DNA from: Salinivirgaceae bacterium
GTDB lineage: Bacteria > Bacteroidota > Bacteroidia > Bacteroidales > SZUA-534
DNA: 64,000 bases
NCBI GenBank assembly: GCA_017645945.1
Contig: JAGCNL010000054.1
Location: forward strand, 1-64,000
Direction: 5' to 3'
The translations under genes were made by a program, and so were the position numbers. Under the pieces are notes generated by a model, which ran no database searches, was not told the DNA's origin, and worked only from the letters and a program-made list of their open reading frames with translations. Shown here piece by piece: positions 17,342-26,870 of the stretch. Positions within the stretch are counted from its first letter, which is position 1. The number at the start of each line of letters is the position of its first letter.

Positions 17342-18949
17342 TTATAAATCTTTCAAGCACCCTTCCACAAACCCCACAAACAGCGGATGCGGCTTGGTTG
17401 GGCGGCTTTTGAATTCGGGGTGGAATTGGCAGGCCACAAAGAAGCGGCAGGCGGGGTTCTCCACAATCTCAACAAGGTTGAGTTTCGGATTGACGCCCGA
17501 CACAACCAGCCCAGCCGAAGTAATCGCGTCGCGGTAACTGTTGTTGAACTCGTAGCGGTGGCGGTGGCGCTCAACAATATGGTCGGTGCCGTAGGCCGCG
17601 GCGGCGCGGGTGCCAGCAACAATGGCGCAATCGTAGTTACCCAGACGCAGCGTTCCGCCCATATTCGTGACGCCCTTTTGCTCCTCCATTAGGCAGATGA
17701 CGGGGTTCGCGGCGTTGGCGTCGAACTCGGTTGAAGTGGCTCCTGCAAGCCCCGCCACATTGCGTGCAAACTCAATGGTGGCAATCTGCATTCCCAAGCA
17801 CAGCCCCAAGTAAGGCACATTGCGCTCGCGGGCGAAACGGCAGGCCTTCACCATTCCTTCGATTCCGCGGCTTCCGAATCCGCCAGGAACAACAATCCCC
17901 GCAAACGGCTCAAGCGTGCGGGCCACCTCGGCGTCGGTCATTGGCTCAAGGGCCTCGCTGTCGACATAATCAACGTGAACCCGCACACCGAAATTGTAGC
18001 CAGCGTGCTTAAGCGCTTCAGCCACACTGATATACGCGTCATGCAAATCGGTGTATTTCCCGACAAGGGCAACGTGCGTATCGTGTTTCAGATGGTTGAC
18101 GCGGCTCACCATATCGGTCCAGAATTTTATGTCGAACTTGCCGCGCGGAAGTCGCAAGCGTTTGATTATCAGCGAATCGATTTTCTGCCGATGATAGAGC
18201 AGCGGTATTTGGTAGATGTTGTCGACGTCGGCGCTCGAAATGACGCAATCGGCAGGCACAGAGCAGAACAGACCGATTTTTCGGCGCACGTCGGCGTCGA
18301 GTATCACGGGCGTGCGGCAGACAATGATGTCGGGTTGTATGCCCTTGCCCCGCAACTCAATCACTGAGTGCTGTGTCGGCTTGGTTTTCAACTCGTTAGA
18401 CCCGAACAGCGCGGGCACAAGCGTGGTGTGGATGAAGAGCGTGTCGTCGGGGTGGTTTTCGAGTTTCACCTGACGCAGCGCCTCCAGAAACGCCTCACTC
18501 TCAATGTCGCCGATGGTGCCGCCAATCTCCGTAATCACCACATCGGCACCCGACGACGAAGCCGCCTCGTAAATCTTGTTCTTAATCTCGTCGGTGACGT
18601 GCGGCACAATCTGCACCGTGCCGCCCAGAAAATCGCCGCGGCGCTCCTTGTCGATGACCGATTTCAGCACCTTGCCCATTGTGATGTTCGACGTGTAGTT
18701 CATTTCCTCGTCGATAAAACGCTCATAATGACCTAAATCCAAGTCAGTTTCGGTACCGTCGGCAGTCACAAAAACCTCACCATGCTGGTAGGGGCTCATA
18801 GTGCCCGGGTCAACGTTGATGTAGGGGTCGAACTTCTGCATAAAAACCTTGTGGCCGTGAGCTTTAAGCAGCAGCGCCACGCTCGATGCCGTGATGCCCT
18901 TGCCCAATCCTGACACCACTCCGCCTGTAACAAACACAAATTTTGACAT
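17342..18949 (-). CDS. pyrG: CTP synthase
   Basis: 535 residues, full length. The N-terminal amidoligase domain starts KFVFVTGGVVSGLGKGI (nucleotide-binding loop) and has DPYINVDPGTMSPYQHGEVF. The C-terminal glutamine amidotransferase domain has the catalytic Cys in YLGLCLGMQ and His/Glu in QFHPEFKSRP. It converts UTP to CTP using glutamine and ATP. It is on the minus strand, as is purF further right, but the 229-bp gap between them makes a joint transcript uncertain. Confidence 0.98.
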   Translation of the reverse strand: MSKFVFVTGGVVSGLGKGITASSVALLLKAHGHKVFMQKFDPYINVDPGTMSPYQHGEVFVTADGTETDLDLGHYERFIDEEMNYTSNITMGKVLKSVIDKERRGDFLGGTVQIVPHVTDEIKNKIYEAASSSGADVVITEIGGTIGDIESEAFLEALRQVKLENHPDDTLFIHTTLVPALFGSNELKTKPTQHSVIELRGKGIQPDIIVCRTPVILDADVRRKIGLFCSVPADCVISSADVDNIYQIPLLYHRQKIDSLIIKRLRLPRGKFDIKFWTDMVSRVNHLKHDTHVALVGKYTDLHDAYISVAEALKHAGYNFGVRVHVDYVDSEALEPMTDAEVARTLEPFAGIVVPGGFGSRGIEGMVKACRFARERNVPYLGLCLGMQIATIEFARNVAGLAGATSTEFDANAANPVICLMEEQKGVTNMGGTLRLGNYDCAIVAGTRAAAAYGTDHIVERHRHRYEFNNSYRDAITSAGLVVSGVNPKLNLVEIVENPACRFFVACQFHPEFKSRPTKPHPLFVGFVEGCLKDL

Positions 18950-19178
18950 ATCTTATTTTTGATTATTGATTTTCAGTTTCGCACAGATGGCACAGAAAAC
19001 ACAGATTAACACAGATTTTAATGTCTCTAACCGATTGTATCAGATTCAATCAGAATAAGTTATCGGTTAAAATCGGATTGAATCGGTTAGCGTTTTTCCT
19101 GCCATTCTACCTTCATTGTTATTTGCTAATTATTAATTATTTACTAACTCCTAATTCCTAACTCCTAACTTCTAACTC
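18950..19178. repeat. Intergenic repeats between purF and pyrG
   Basis: A 10-bp perfect inverted repeat CTAACCGATT/AATCGGTTAG has arms at 19027-19036 and 19081-19090. The left arm is part of a stretch (tctctaaccgatt...cagaat) that also occurs at 4963-4995. Short near-repeats of cacag (18993-19015) and a run of aactcctaattcctaactcc-type units (19141-19185) fill the rest. Confidence 0.65.
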
Positions 19179-20540
19179 CTAATTCTTATCGTACAACTTT
19201 GTCGGGTATTGGCCGTTGAAGCAGGCGGCGCATAAATCGGTGCGGTTACCCGCCTGGTACATGGCTTTTTCCGACAGAAAATAGAGTGAGTCGGCACCCA
19301 CAAAATCGCGAATCTGCTCCACGCTGTTGCTAGCGCCAATCAACTGCTCCGACGTGCCAGTGTCGATGCCGTAATAGCACGGAAAAGCGTACTTCGGGCT
19401 TGCAATGCACAGGTGCACCTCGCGGGCGCCCGCGTCTCGTAACATTCTGACAATCTGCCGCGAAGTGGTGCCGCGCACTATCGAGTCGTCGATTAGAACA
19501 ATGCGCTTGCCGCTGACCACGCTGCGCACGGGCGAGAGTTTCATTTTCACGCCGCGGTCGCGCAACTCCTGCGTGGGCTGAATGAACGTCCGCGCAACGT
19601 ATTTGCTCTTCAGCAGCCCCATTTCGTAAGGGATTCCGCTTGCTTCGGCATAACCGATGGCGGCGCTCAAACTCGAATCGGGCACGCCCACCACAATGTC
19701 CGCCTCAACGGGATGCTCCTTGAAGAGCAGTTTACCCGAATTTTTGCGGTACGCGTGGACGTTGCAGCCCTCGATGTCGCTGTCGGGACGGGCAAAATAG
19801 ATGTACTCCATTGCGCACATATTGTGGTGACATTCAGCGGTATATCGGTTTGAGCGCAAGCCGTGATGGTCGATGGCGAGCACCTCGCCAGGTTCCACGT
19901 CGCGCAGAAACTCCGCCCCGACGGCGTCGAAAGCGCACGTCTCGCTCGCCACAATGTAGCCGTCGTCCAGGCGCCCCACCGACAGCGGATGAAAGCCATA
20001 CTTGTCGCGGCAGGCATAGAGCCTGTTGGCCGTCATAACCACGAGCGAGAAGGCTCCCTCCAGAATATTTAGCGCGTCAAGAATATTGTGGATGCGATGG
20101 TCGTCAGAGTAATTTTTCTTGATGAGATGAGCGAAAAGTTCGCTGTCCGATGTGGTCTGAAACAAACTTCCGCGCTGCTCCTGATAACGGCGTATCTCAT
20201 TGAAATTGACAATGTTGCCGTTGTGGGCAAGCGCAAAATCGCCCGTATGGTGGCGGAACGAGAAAGGCTGCACGTTTTCAATTCCTCCCACGTTGGTTGT
20301 CGGGTAACGCACATGACCAATAGCAATGTTACCTGTCAAAGTCTTGAGATTCTGTTGGTTAAAAACCTCGTTCACAAGCCCCTGCCCTTTCATAATGTGC
20401 ATTTCGCCGTTGTCGAAAGTTACAATTCCGCAACTCTGCTGCCCGCGGTGCTGAAGACTGTGAAGCGCATAGTAAGCCAGTTGCGCGGCGTCCTGCACCC
20501 CGTAAATTCCCAACACACCGCACTCGTGATGAACACCCAT
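19179..20540 (-). CDS. purF: Amidophosphoribosyltransferase
   Basis: 453 residues, first committed step of purine synthesis (PRPP plus glutamine to phosphoribosylamine). The glutaminase nucleophile is Cys7 after a short propeptide (MGVHHECGVLGI). The PRPP loop VLIDDSIVRGTTS is intact. Cysteines typical of the Fe-S subclass are seen in MCAMEYIYFARPDS, YAFPCYYG and DLCAACFNGQYPT, so a 4Fe-4S cluster is likely. The C-terminus is slightly short compared with B. subtilis. Confidence 0.96.
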   Translation of the reverse strand: MGVHHECGVLGIYGVQDAAQLAYYALHSLQHRGQQSCGIVTFDNGEMHIMKGQGLVNEVFNQQNLKTLTGNIAIGHVRYPTTNVGGIENVQPFSFRHHTGDFALAHNGNIVNFNEIRRYQEQRGSLFQTTSDSELFAHLIKKNYSDDHRIHNILDALNILEGAFSLVVMTANRLYACRDKYGFHPLSVGRLDDGYIVASETCAFDAVGAEFLRDVEPGEVLAIDHHGLRSNRYTAECHHNMCAMEYIYFARPDSDIEGCNVHAYRKNSGKLLFKEHPVEADIVVGVPDSSLSAAIGYAEASGIPYEMGLLKSKYVARTFIQPTQELRDRGVKMKLSPVRSVVSGKRIVLIDDSIVRGTTSRQIVRMLRDAGAREVHLCIASPKYAFPCYYGIDTGTSEQLIGASNSVEQIRDFVGADSLYFLSEKAMYQAGNRTDLCAACFNGQYPTKLYDKN

Positions 20541-20886
20541 AAACTGTTTTTATTGATTTTCAGATTAATTGAACGTTTTTTAGTAACATTCGATTAATCG
20601 TTTTAACAATTCTTAATTTTTACGACACAAAAATCAATATTTTATTAGAAATATCAGCAAAAACATGTTATTTGGATTGTAAATTACGAGTTATTATTAC
20701 GAATTGGAAAATTATGGTCTTTTTGATCTTTTCCAACATGCTGTATAATTTGTCATCGGTGCTCTGCAACTTATTTCACAACGATTTTTCTGCTAAAAAC
20801 AAAAATTTCCGTTGATTTTTAATGCGTTGTTGAACAACATTGAAAACAAAAATTTATATTTGTGAAAATTTTTAACCTGTTACGCT
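20541..20886. other. AT-rich divergent intergenic region (purF / secreted paralog 1)
   Basis: 346 bp, strongly A+T rich. It must contain the purF promoter (leftward; none recognised) and has a rightward -7 element at 20855-20862. No RNA gene or open frame worth calling was found. Confidence 0.6.
20855..20862 (+). promoter_or_regulatory. -7 promoter element TATATTTG of secreted paralog 1
   Basis: TATATTTG lies 24 bp before the ATG. A TTG at 20830-20832 stands 22 bp upstream, slightly more than the usual 19-21. Confidence 0.55.
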
Positions 20887-21642
20887 ATGAATACTTTTTC
20901 AAAAATGTCCATCGTCGCTGCATCAGTATTTGCTTTTGCTTTTTCAGCGAACGCTCAATCTTCGGTTACTTATAAAGTCGTGAAGGTTCAAGGTGAAATA
21001 GTCCGAGTAAAAACCGGTAATAACCTTTCAATAGGCGAGAATGTCGTAAGCAACGAGAATCTGAACTTCAAAGACAATTATTCTCGTGCAATGGTTGTTA
21101 ACAAAGAAAAAGGCTGCATGATTCTCAGCGCCAATTCAAGCAATGGCGGACCGCAGTTTATGCCGGCTCCGAACAACATGAGCGTGCGCTCGGCTGTTCC
21201 TACCCAACCATCGGAGGTTCTCGATTTTTATTATGGTTTTGTGGCCGTCACGGGCTGCGACAGTCTGAAAATCGATGATGAGAAACTTCCGATTAACGAC
21301 GAGAGCTATTTTACTGTCAACTATACTGCTGGCGGCAAAGAGGTAAACGACAAACTGGTTTTCAAAAACGGTAAACTCGCTCTGCCCGCAACTCTTATCC
21401 AAAACAAACCCGAAAAGGTTGAGGTTTGCTACAATAATGAATTCGGCCTCAGAAAAAAATCGGAGTTCAAACCCATCTATGTTGATGACAATGTTTTGAA
21501 AAAAGAACTCGATTTGATTTTCAATGCAATACCTGGCGGAAACGACAGTCGTATTTCAGCATCGGTCGTTTTTGTGAACGATTTCTACGGAAAAACCACT
21601 GCTGAAACCGTTGAATCTTGGATAAATAAAAATCTTAAATAG
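20887..21642 (+). CDS. Secreted protein of unknown function, tandem paralog 1
   Basis: 251 residues with a signal peptide (cleavage near AFSANAQ, ~23). The mature protein begins YKVVKVQGEIVRVKTGN. This region, with its LSIGENVVSNENLNF stretch, is reminiscent of FecR-type beta domains, but that is only a resemblance. The middle (~110-190) looks beta-rich and the end is helical (DLIFNAIPGG... VESWINKNLK). It is roughly 70% identical by eye to the next gene, and each copy has its own -7 element. The position just before the CHAT operon suggests a shared process. No function is assigned. Confidence 0.8.
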   Translation: MNTFSKMSIVAASVFAFAFSANAQSSVTYKVVKVQGEIVRVKTGNNLSIGENVVSNENLNFKDNYSRAMVVNKEKGCMILSANSSNGGPQFMPAPNNMSVRSAVPTQPSEVLDFYYGFVAVTGCDSLKIDDEKLPINDESYFTVNYTAGGKEVNDKLVFKNGKLALPATLIQNKPEKVEVCYNNEFGLRKKSEFKPIYVDDNVLKKELDLIFNAIPGGNDSRISASVVFVNDFYGKTTAETVESWINKNLK

Positions 21643-21710
21643 CACAAATTCAGCCTTTTTTGGTAATCGTGTGCGTTTTTAGCAAGCGGATTCAATAATT
21701 AAAAAAGTAT

Positions 21711-21718
21711 TATATTTG
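21711..21718 (+). promoter_or_regulatory. -7 promoter element TATATTTG of secreted paralog 2
   Basis: TATATTTG lies 38 bp before the chosen ATG at 21757. No clear TTG was found at the expected distance upstream. Confidence 0.45.
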
Positions 21719-21756
21719 TATATTTTAAACGGTTGTATGTTTTAAACTGTATTACT

Positions 21757-22515
21757 ATGAAAACAATAACAAAATTTACATGTTTTGCCGCAATAGCAGC
21801 ATTGGCTTTGCCGATTTCGGTTTCTGCTCAAAAGCCTGAAAATTATAAGGTTGTGAAAGTTCAAGGTGAGATTCACCGCGTTAAGACAGGCAACGTTCTT
21901 GCCATTGGCGAAGATGTTGTGAGCAACGAGAACCTGACTTTCAAAAACAATTATTCGCGCGCCGTGGTTGTAAACAAAGAAAAAGGCTGCATGACCTTGA
22001 GCGCCAACTCCGACAACGGCGGTCCGCAGTTCCTGCCTTCGCCTAACAACATGAGCGTTCGTGCCGCCCTTCCTTCACAACCATCGGAAGTTCTTGATTT
22101 TTACGCTGGCAATGTGGCCATTACGGGCTACGACAGTCTGAAAATTGATGGCGACAAACTTTTAATTGGCGACGATAGCTATTTTACTGTGAACTATGAT
22201 GCTAACGGCCAGACAATTAACGACAAAGTTATTTTGAGCAATGGTAAGCTTGTTCTGCCCGAAAGTCTTCTTCAAAACAAACCTGAAAAGGTTGAAATCT
22301 GCTACAACGATGAATTTGGTGTAAGCAACAAATCAGAATTTACTCCTGTTTATATCGACAATGATGTTTTGAAAGAGGAAATCGATTTGATTTTCAATAC
22401 TATGAAAGGTAAAAAGGAAGCCAAAGTTTCTGCTTCGGCCAACTTTGTGAACGATTATTACGGAAAAACCACATCGGAAGCTGTGGAATCATGGATAAAC
22501 AATAATATTAAATAA
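21757..22515 (+). CDS. Secreted protein of unknown function, tandem paralog 2
   Basis: 252 residues from the ATG at 21757 (MKTITKFTCFAAIAALALP); a frame from 21733 adds eight residues before the signal peptide. Cleavage is likely after SVSA. It matches the preceding protein along its whole length: VKVQGEI.RVKTGN, VVSNENL.FK.NYSRA, GGPQF.P.PNNMSVR, QPSEVLDFY, NKPEKVE.CYN.EFG and FVNDYYGKT. A terminator follows at 22535. The pair is a clear tandem duplication; keeping both suggests distinct partners or dosage. Confidence 0.8.
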   Translation: MKTITKFTCFAAIAALALPISVSAQKPENYKVVKVQGEIHRVKTGNVLAIGEDVVSNENLTFKNNYSRAVVVNKEKGCMTLSANSDNGGPQFLPSPNNMSVRAALPSQPSEVLDFYAGNVAITGYDSLKIDGDKLLIGDDSYFTVNYDANGQTINDKVILSNGKLVLPESLLQNKPEKVEICYNDEFGVSNKSEFTPVYIDNDVLKEEIDLIFNTMKGKKEAKVSASANFVNDYYGKTTSEAVESWINNNIK

Positions 22516-22534
22516 CTCTGTTATAAATGTTTAG

Positions 22535-22567
22535 AATGCCCGATTGTTAATTCAGCCGGGCATTTTT
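22535..22567 (+). terminator. Intrinsic terminator after the secreted paralog pair
   Basis: AATGCCCG (22535-22542) pairs with CGGGCATT (22557-22564) around a 14-base loop, and the 3' arm runs into TTTTT (22563-22567). It separates the paralog pair from the CHAT operon, which starts 47 bp later. Confidence 0.75.
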
Positions 22568-22613
22568 CGTATAATGATGAACGAAAACTAACAGTAATCT
22601 GCTGAATTACAAT

Positions 22614-25600
22614 ATGAAAAAAATCTTGTCTGTCTTTTTGTTCTCTTCCTTCATGGGCATTGCGGCGGCGCAAAACTGCAATGTTTCGGAGGCAACAAAA
22701 TATTTTAACGAAGCCCAAAACTCTGACGATGCTGCGGCGGCCGAGCTTTATGAAAAATCGGCCAAAATATTCAAGTGCAGCAACCAATACGAGAACTATC
22801 TGATTGCCGCCTATCAATCAGGTGTGGCCTACGTGAATACTGACAGACATGGTAAAGCCGTTGAAATTTTGGAGAACGCCATTGCCGACACATATGGCAA
22901 AACCGATTCAACATCGGAAGTCAATGTGCTGATTTACCACACTTTGGGTGAGGCATATTACGGCGTGAACAATCTTTTGAAATCTATTTTCTACTACAAT
23001 AAGGTGTTGGGCATTATCGGCAATGAAGATTCTGAAACTTTAGCCATCTGCCTATTCAACATGGGTAATTCGTATGAATCTGCATCGGACTACGAGGCGG
23101 CGAAAAAGTGCCATCTACGGTCGATTGAGATGAAAAAAAGGCTTGAAGTGGCCGAAAACGGCGACTACTATCAAGCATACACGACTTTGGGCAACATCTA
23201 CGAATCGTTGGGTAAAACAGACTCGTCGGCGTTCTACTATCGGCTGGCAGGAAACTATTCGGGCGACGAGGTGTCGGAAGAAGCCGCATTACTGAAATAT
23301 AAAGAGGCTCTGAAGAATTACAATGACAAAAACTTCCCGCAGGCAGAAACGCTTTTCAATGAAGTTAAGAACACTTGTGAAACTCTTGGCTTGAAGAACG
23401 ATTTGTACGTTAACGCATACTTTTATCTGGGTTTGCTTAGCGAACAGCAGGACGATTTCAAACGTGCCGAAAACTATTTTGGCAGAGCATTGGCGGCCAA
23501 AACCACAAAGGATGACACTTACTACAACGTGCTGCTTGCATACGGCCGTACCGAGCAGTATTTAGGCGGTAACGCAATGACAAAATTTGCCGAGGTTGCC
23601 AACAACACAAAGGATGCTGAAATCAAAGGTCTTGCACAGATTGAAATGGCCAAAATCTATGAGCAGCAAAACAATCTGGAGATGGCGAAAAATTTGTATT
23701 CCAACATTTTGCCATCAACCGACAGTCTGCAGCAACCTATCATCTATGTTCAAGCCGTCTTGGGATTGGGCAATTACCATTCAGCAAAAGGTAATTTTCA
23801 AGAGGCTATAAACCAATATCTTAGGGCTAACCGCATCTTGGCAGAAAAAGACAAGGAATTAGAGACCGTTATTTACGAATCGATTGGTAATGAATATTTT
23901 AATAGCGGGAATGTTGAAAAAGCAAAACCAAATTATCAAAAAGCTTACTCGATAACTAAAGAACTATATGGCAGCCAAAGCCCCAAAACAGCATCGGCTG
24001 AAGAAAAAATTGCCGCCGTTTACATGAGTCAGGAAAAATTCGCTGACGCGGTTGAAATTTACAAACGCAGTCTGGCCGTGAAGACTGCAAAAAATCTCGA
24101 CAAAAGTGCTCAAACCATTGATTTATACACTAATTACGGAAATGCTGAATATAACTTGTCGAATTATGACGAGGCGGGGAAAATATATGAAAAGGCTATT
24201 CAAATAATTGAAAACGAGAACATTGCTGCCACAAAACTTGATGTTTTCTACAACAATTACGGACTATACTGCAAAGCCGTTGGTGATTACAAATTAGCTC
24301 TGGATTGTATAAACAAATCTTTGGAAATCAAGAAAAAACAGTATGGCGAGAATAATTCGAAATATGCTGGCACACTGAATAACCTTGGTACTATCTACAG
24401 CCGATTGGGTAACTTCAATAAGGCCTTGGAGTGCTTTGAAACGGCTGAAAAGATTTTTGCTGGAACAGAAGGCTCTTCATCTGAAAGAATGGGCGAGGTT
24501 TATCTGAACATGGGCAACTTGTATAACAGGCTGGGACAAAACGATTTGGCTCTCGACTATTACAACAAAGCGCTTACAATTGAAACAGATACAAAAGGTG
24601 CTTCAAGCAAACAACTTTCGCCCATCTACAACAATATAGGTACAATCTACCAAAACCTAGAGGAATACCGCCAAGCGTTGTTTTATTTCAGAAAATCAAT
24701 CAGTTTGCTTAAGGAAAATGGTGATGCCCTCACTCAGGAGATGGCGGAAACATACAACAACCTTGGTAACGCTCTTTTAAAAAGCGGAAACAATAGTGAG
24801 GCAGTATCTAATTATAAGATAGCCAGCGATATATATTCAAAAATACCATCGGCTAACCAAACTCTGATAGCCAATACCGACAACAATATCGCCACAGCCT
24901 ATCTGCGAGCTGAAAAACTCGATTCGGCACATGTTTTTTACAATAATGCTGTGGGAATCTACAAGAAATCGTTCGGTAGCAAACATCCATATATTGCATT
25001 GGTTTACAATAGTATGGGTGACATTAACGTGAAACTTGGCAAATACGATGAAGCCATTGAGGATTACGGAACCGCACTTGAAGCCAACCACGAAAAGTAT
25101 GACCACAAAAAGGAAAATCTGCCTGGTGAGGTCGGATTTTTCGACCAAAATGTTTTTGTGAACTCTCTTCTCTCGCGTGCTAACGCTCTTACTCAAAGAT
25201 ATTTGAAAACCAGAGACAAAAAGGATTTGGAATATGCGCTTGAACATTTCAAACTCTGCGACAATCTGATTACGCAAATGCGCCGTTCGGCCTTCACCAA
25301 AACCGACAAACTGGTGTTGGGAGCGTTGGCTATCAAGTGTTATGAGGGAGCCCTTGAGGTTTGTACCGAGCTTATAATGAGTAAATTATCGTCAGCAGAA
25401 CAGAAAAAATATGAGGAGTTGGCGTTTTCTTACGTTGAAAAAGGCAAATCAAATAATCTTCTGGAATCAATGGCAAGCCAGGACGCTTTGAAGTTGGCTG
25501 GCATCCCCGACGACCTTCAGCAAAAGGAAAATAAACTGGCGGCCGATGTTCTCTATTTTGAACAAAAGTTGGCCGAAAAACCCAAAAACGCGGCACAAAT

Positions 25601-26858
25601 ACGTGATAGTCTTTTCAACGCCAACAAGCGTCACGATTCGTTTGTAAAAGAACTTGAAAAGAAATATCCTGAATATCACCAACTTAAATACGCTGATAAC
25701 ATTGTCGGACTGCGCGAGGTGCAGAAAAACATCAAACCCAACACTCAATTGCGCATGTACCTAATTAACGACAAGGTCTTTTACGCGGTGTGCATAACAT
25801 CAACTGATTTCAAGGTGGTTACAAGCAAATTTGAAGGCAACATAGCCGACACAGCAAGAACTTATAGAAACTCAATTTTGCAGTCGTCGCAGAATTCGGC
25901 AATCATATTCAACAACTTGTCGTACATGCTGTATACAAAGCTGTTCCCCGATACTTTGCCCGACAATATCACAAATTTGGTGATTGTTCCTGACGGAGCA
26001 CTGAACCAAATTCCATACGAAACGCTGACCACCGCCAAAAAAGAAGGCTCAGTTTTCGATTACTCGAATTATGACTATTTAATTAAAAAATATTCAATCA
26101 GTTACGCCTATTCCGCAACTCTTTATAACCGAGATATTACGCGCAATCGAAACAATGGAACAAGCGGCTGGTTTGGTATGGCACCTGTCTTTACAAAAGG
26201 CAAATTCACGGGTGTGGAGCTGAACAGCAGTCTGAAGAAGGAAAAAACATTCAATGACCTTGACTATCAGACTAACAGCAAGATAGAACCATTAGCTTCG
26301 TCGGAACAAGAACTCCGCAATATCTTCTCGATGTTTACCAAATCGGGCATACGTGCAAAAGCTTTACTTTGGGGTTGCGCCAACAAAAGCTCCTTTGCAA
26401 ATGATTCAATATCAAACTATAAGTACATTCACCTTGCCACTCACGGCTTTGTCAATTCTGAAAAGCCTGAACTGTCGGGCATCCAGTTCAGCCAATCGAA
26501 AACCGACGATGGTATGATGTATTCTGGCGATGTCTACAACCTTACTCTCAAGTGCGATTTGCTTGCTCTGTCGGCTTGCGAAACGGGTTTGGGCAAGATT
26601 ATGCGCGGCGAAGGTATCGTCGGCCTGACGCGGGCTTTCCTCTATTCTGGCGCATCAAATTTGCTTGTGTCGCTTTGGAAAGTGTCGGATAATTCAACCT
26701 CGCAGATGATGGTTGAGTTCTATCAGCAAATGTTACTGAAAGAGAACAGTGAACTTAATTATGCAGCACTTTTGCAAAAAGCAAAACAGATATTAATATT
26801 GGATAAAAATTACTCTCGTCCATATTATTGGGCGCCGTTTATTTTGATTGGTGATTAA
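22614..26858 (+). CDS. Secreted TPR-CHAT protein (caspase-like peptidase)
   Basis: 1414 residues. A signal peptide (MKKILSVFLFSSFMGIAAA) directs export. Residues ~40-850 are a long series of tetratricopeptide repeats, many of the Kinesin-light-chain type (YNNLGTIYSRLGNFNKALECF, YNNIGTIYQNLEEYRQALFYF). Residues ~1040-1414 are a CHAT domain with the catalytic His1277 in HLATHGF and Cys1322 in LSACETGLG, both intact, and the family's VSLWKVSDNST. CHAT domains are clan CD peptidases; some act in cell death or in CRISPR-linked proteolysis, but those are cytoplasmic. This one is exported and heads an operon with an OmpA protein 12 bp downstream. Peptidase activity is inferred; the substrate is unknown. 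Confidence 0.92.
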   Translation: MKKILSVFLFSSFMGIAAAQNCNVSEATKYFNEAQNSDDAAAAELYEKSAKIFKCSNQYENYLIAAYQSGVAYVNTDRHGKAVEILENAIADTYGKTDSTSEVNVLIYHTLGEAYYGVNNLLKSIFYYNKVLGIIGNEDSETLAICLFNMGNSYESASDYEAAKKCHLRSIEMKKRLEVAENGDYYQAYTTLGNIYESLGKTDSSAFYYRLAGNYSGDEVSEEAALLKYKEALKNYNDKNFPQAETLFNEVKNTCETLGLKNDLYVNAYFYLGLLSEQQDDFKRAENYFGRALAAKTTKDDTYYNVLLAYGRTEQYLGGNAMTKFAEVANNTKDAEIKGLAQIEMAKIYEQQNNLEMAKNLYSNILPSTDSLQQPIIYVQAVLGLGNYHSAKGNFQEAINQYLRANRILAEKDKELETVIYESIGNEYFNSGNVEKAKPNYQKAYSITKELYGSQSPKTASAEEKIAAVYMSQEKFADAVEIYKRSLAVKTAKNLDKSAQTIDLYTNYGNAEYNLSNYDEAGKIYEKAIQIIENENIAATKLDVFYNNYGLYCKAVGDYKLALDCINKSLEIKKKQYGENNSKYAGTLNNLGTIYSRLGNFNKALECFETAEKIFAGTEGSSSERMGEVYLNMGNLYNRLGQNDLALDYYNKALTIETDTKGASSKQLSPIYNNIGTIYQNLEEYRQALFYFRKSISLLKENGDALTQEMAETYNNLGNALLKSGNNSEAVSNYKIASDIYSKIPSANQTLIANTDNNIATAYLRAEKLDSAHVFYNNAVGIYKKSFGSKHPYIALVYNSMGDINVKLGKYDEAIEDYGTALEANHEKYDHKKENLPGEVGFFDQNVFVNSLLSRANALTQRYLKTRDKKDLEYALEHFKLCDNLITQMRRSAFTKTDKLVLGALAIKCYEGALEVCTELIMSKLSSAEQKKYEELAFSYVEKGKSNNLLESMASQDALKLAGIPDDLQQKENKLAADVLYFEQKLAEKPKNAAQIRDSLFNANKRHDSFVKELEKKYPEYHQLKYADNIVGLREVQKNIKPNTQLRMYLINDKVFYAVCITSTDFKVVTSKFEGNIADTARTYRNSILQSSQNSAIIFNNLSYMLYTKLFPDTLPDNITNLVIVPDGALNQIPYETLTTAKKEGSVFDYSNYDYLIKKYSISYAYSATLYNRDITRNRNNGTSGWFGMAPVFTKGKFTGVELNSSLKKEKTFNDLDYQTNSKIEPLASSEQELRNIFSMFTKSGIRAKALLWGCANKSSFANDSISNYKYIHLATHGFVNSEKPELSGIQFSQSKTDDGMMYSGDVYNLTLKCDLLALSACETGLGKIMRGEGIVGLTRAFLYSGASNLLVSLWKVSDNSTSQMMVEFYQQMLLKENSELNYAALLQKAKQILILDKNYSRPYYWAPFILIGD

Positions 26859-26870
26859 AACAATATAAAA

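Noticed and set aside
22614..26858. Type III-E CRISPR-associated TPR-CHAT (craspase) protein
   Set aside because: This protein has a signal peptide and no CRISPR array or cas gene is near; the similarity is only in domain types.
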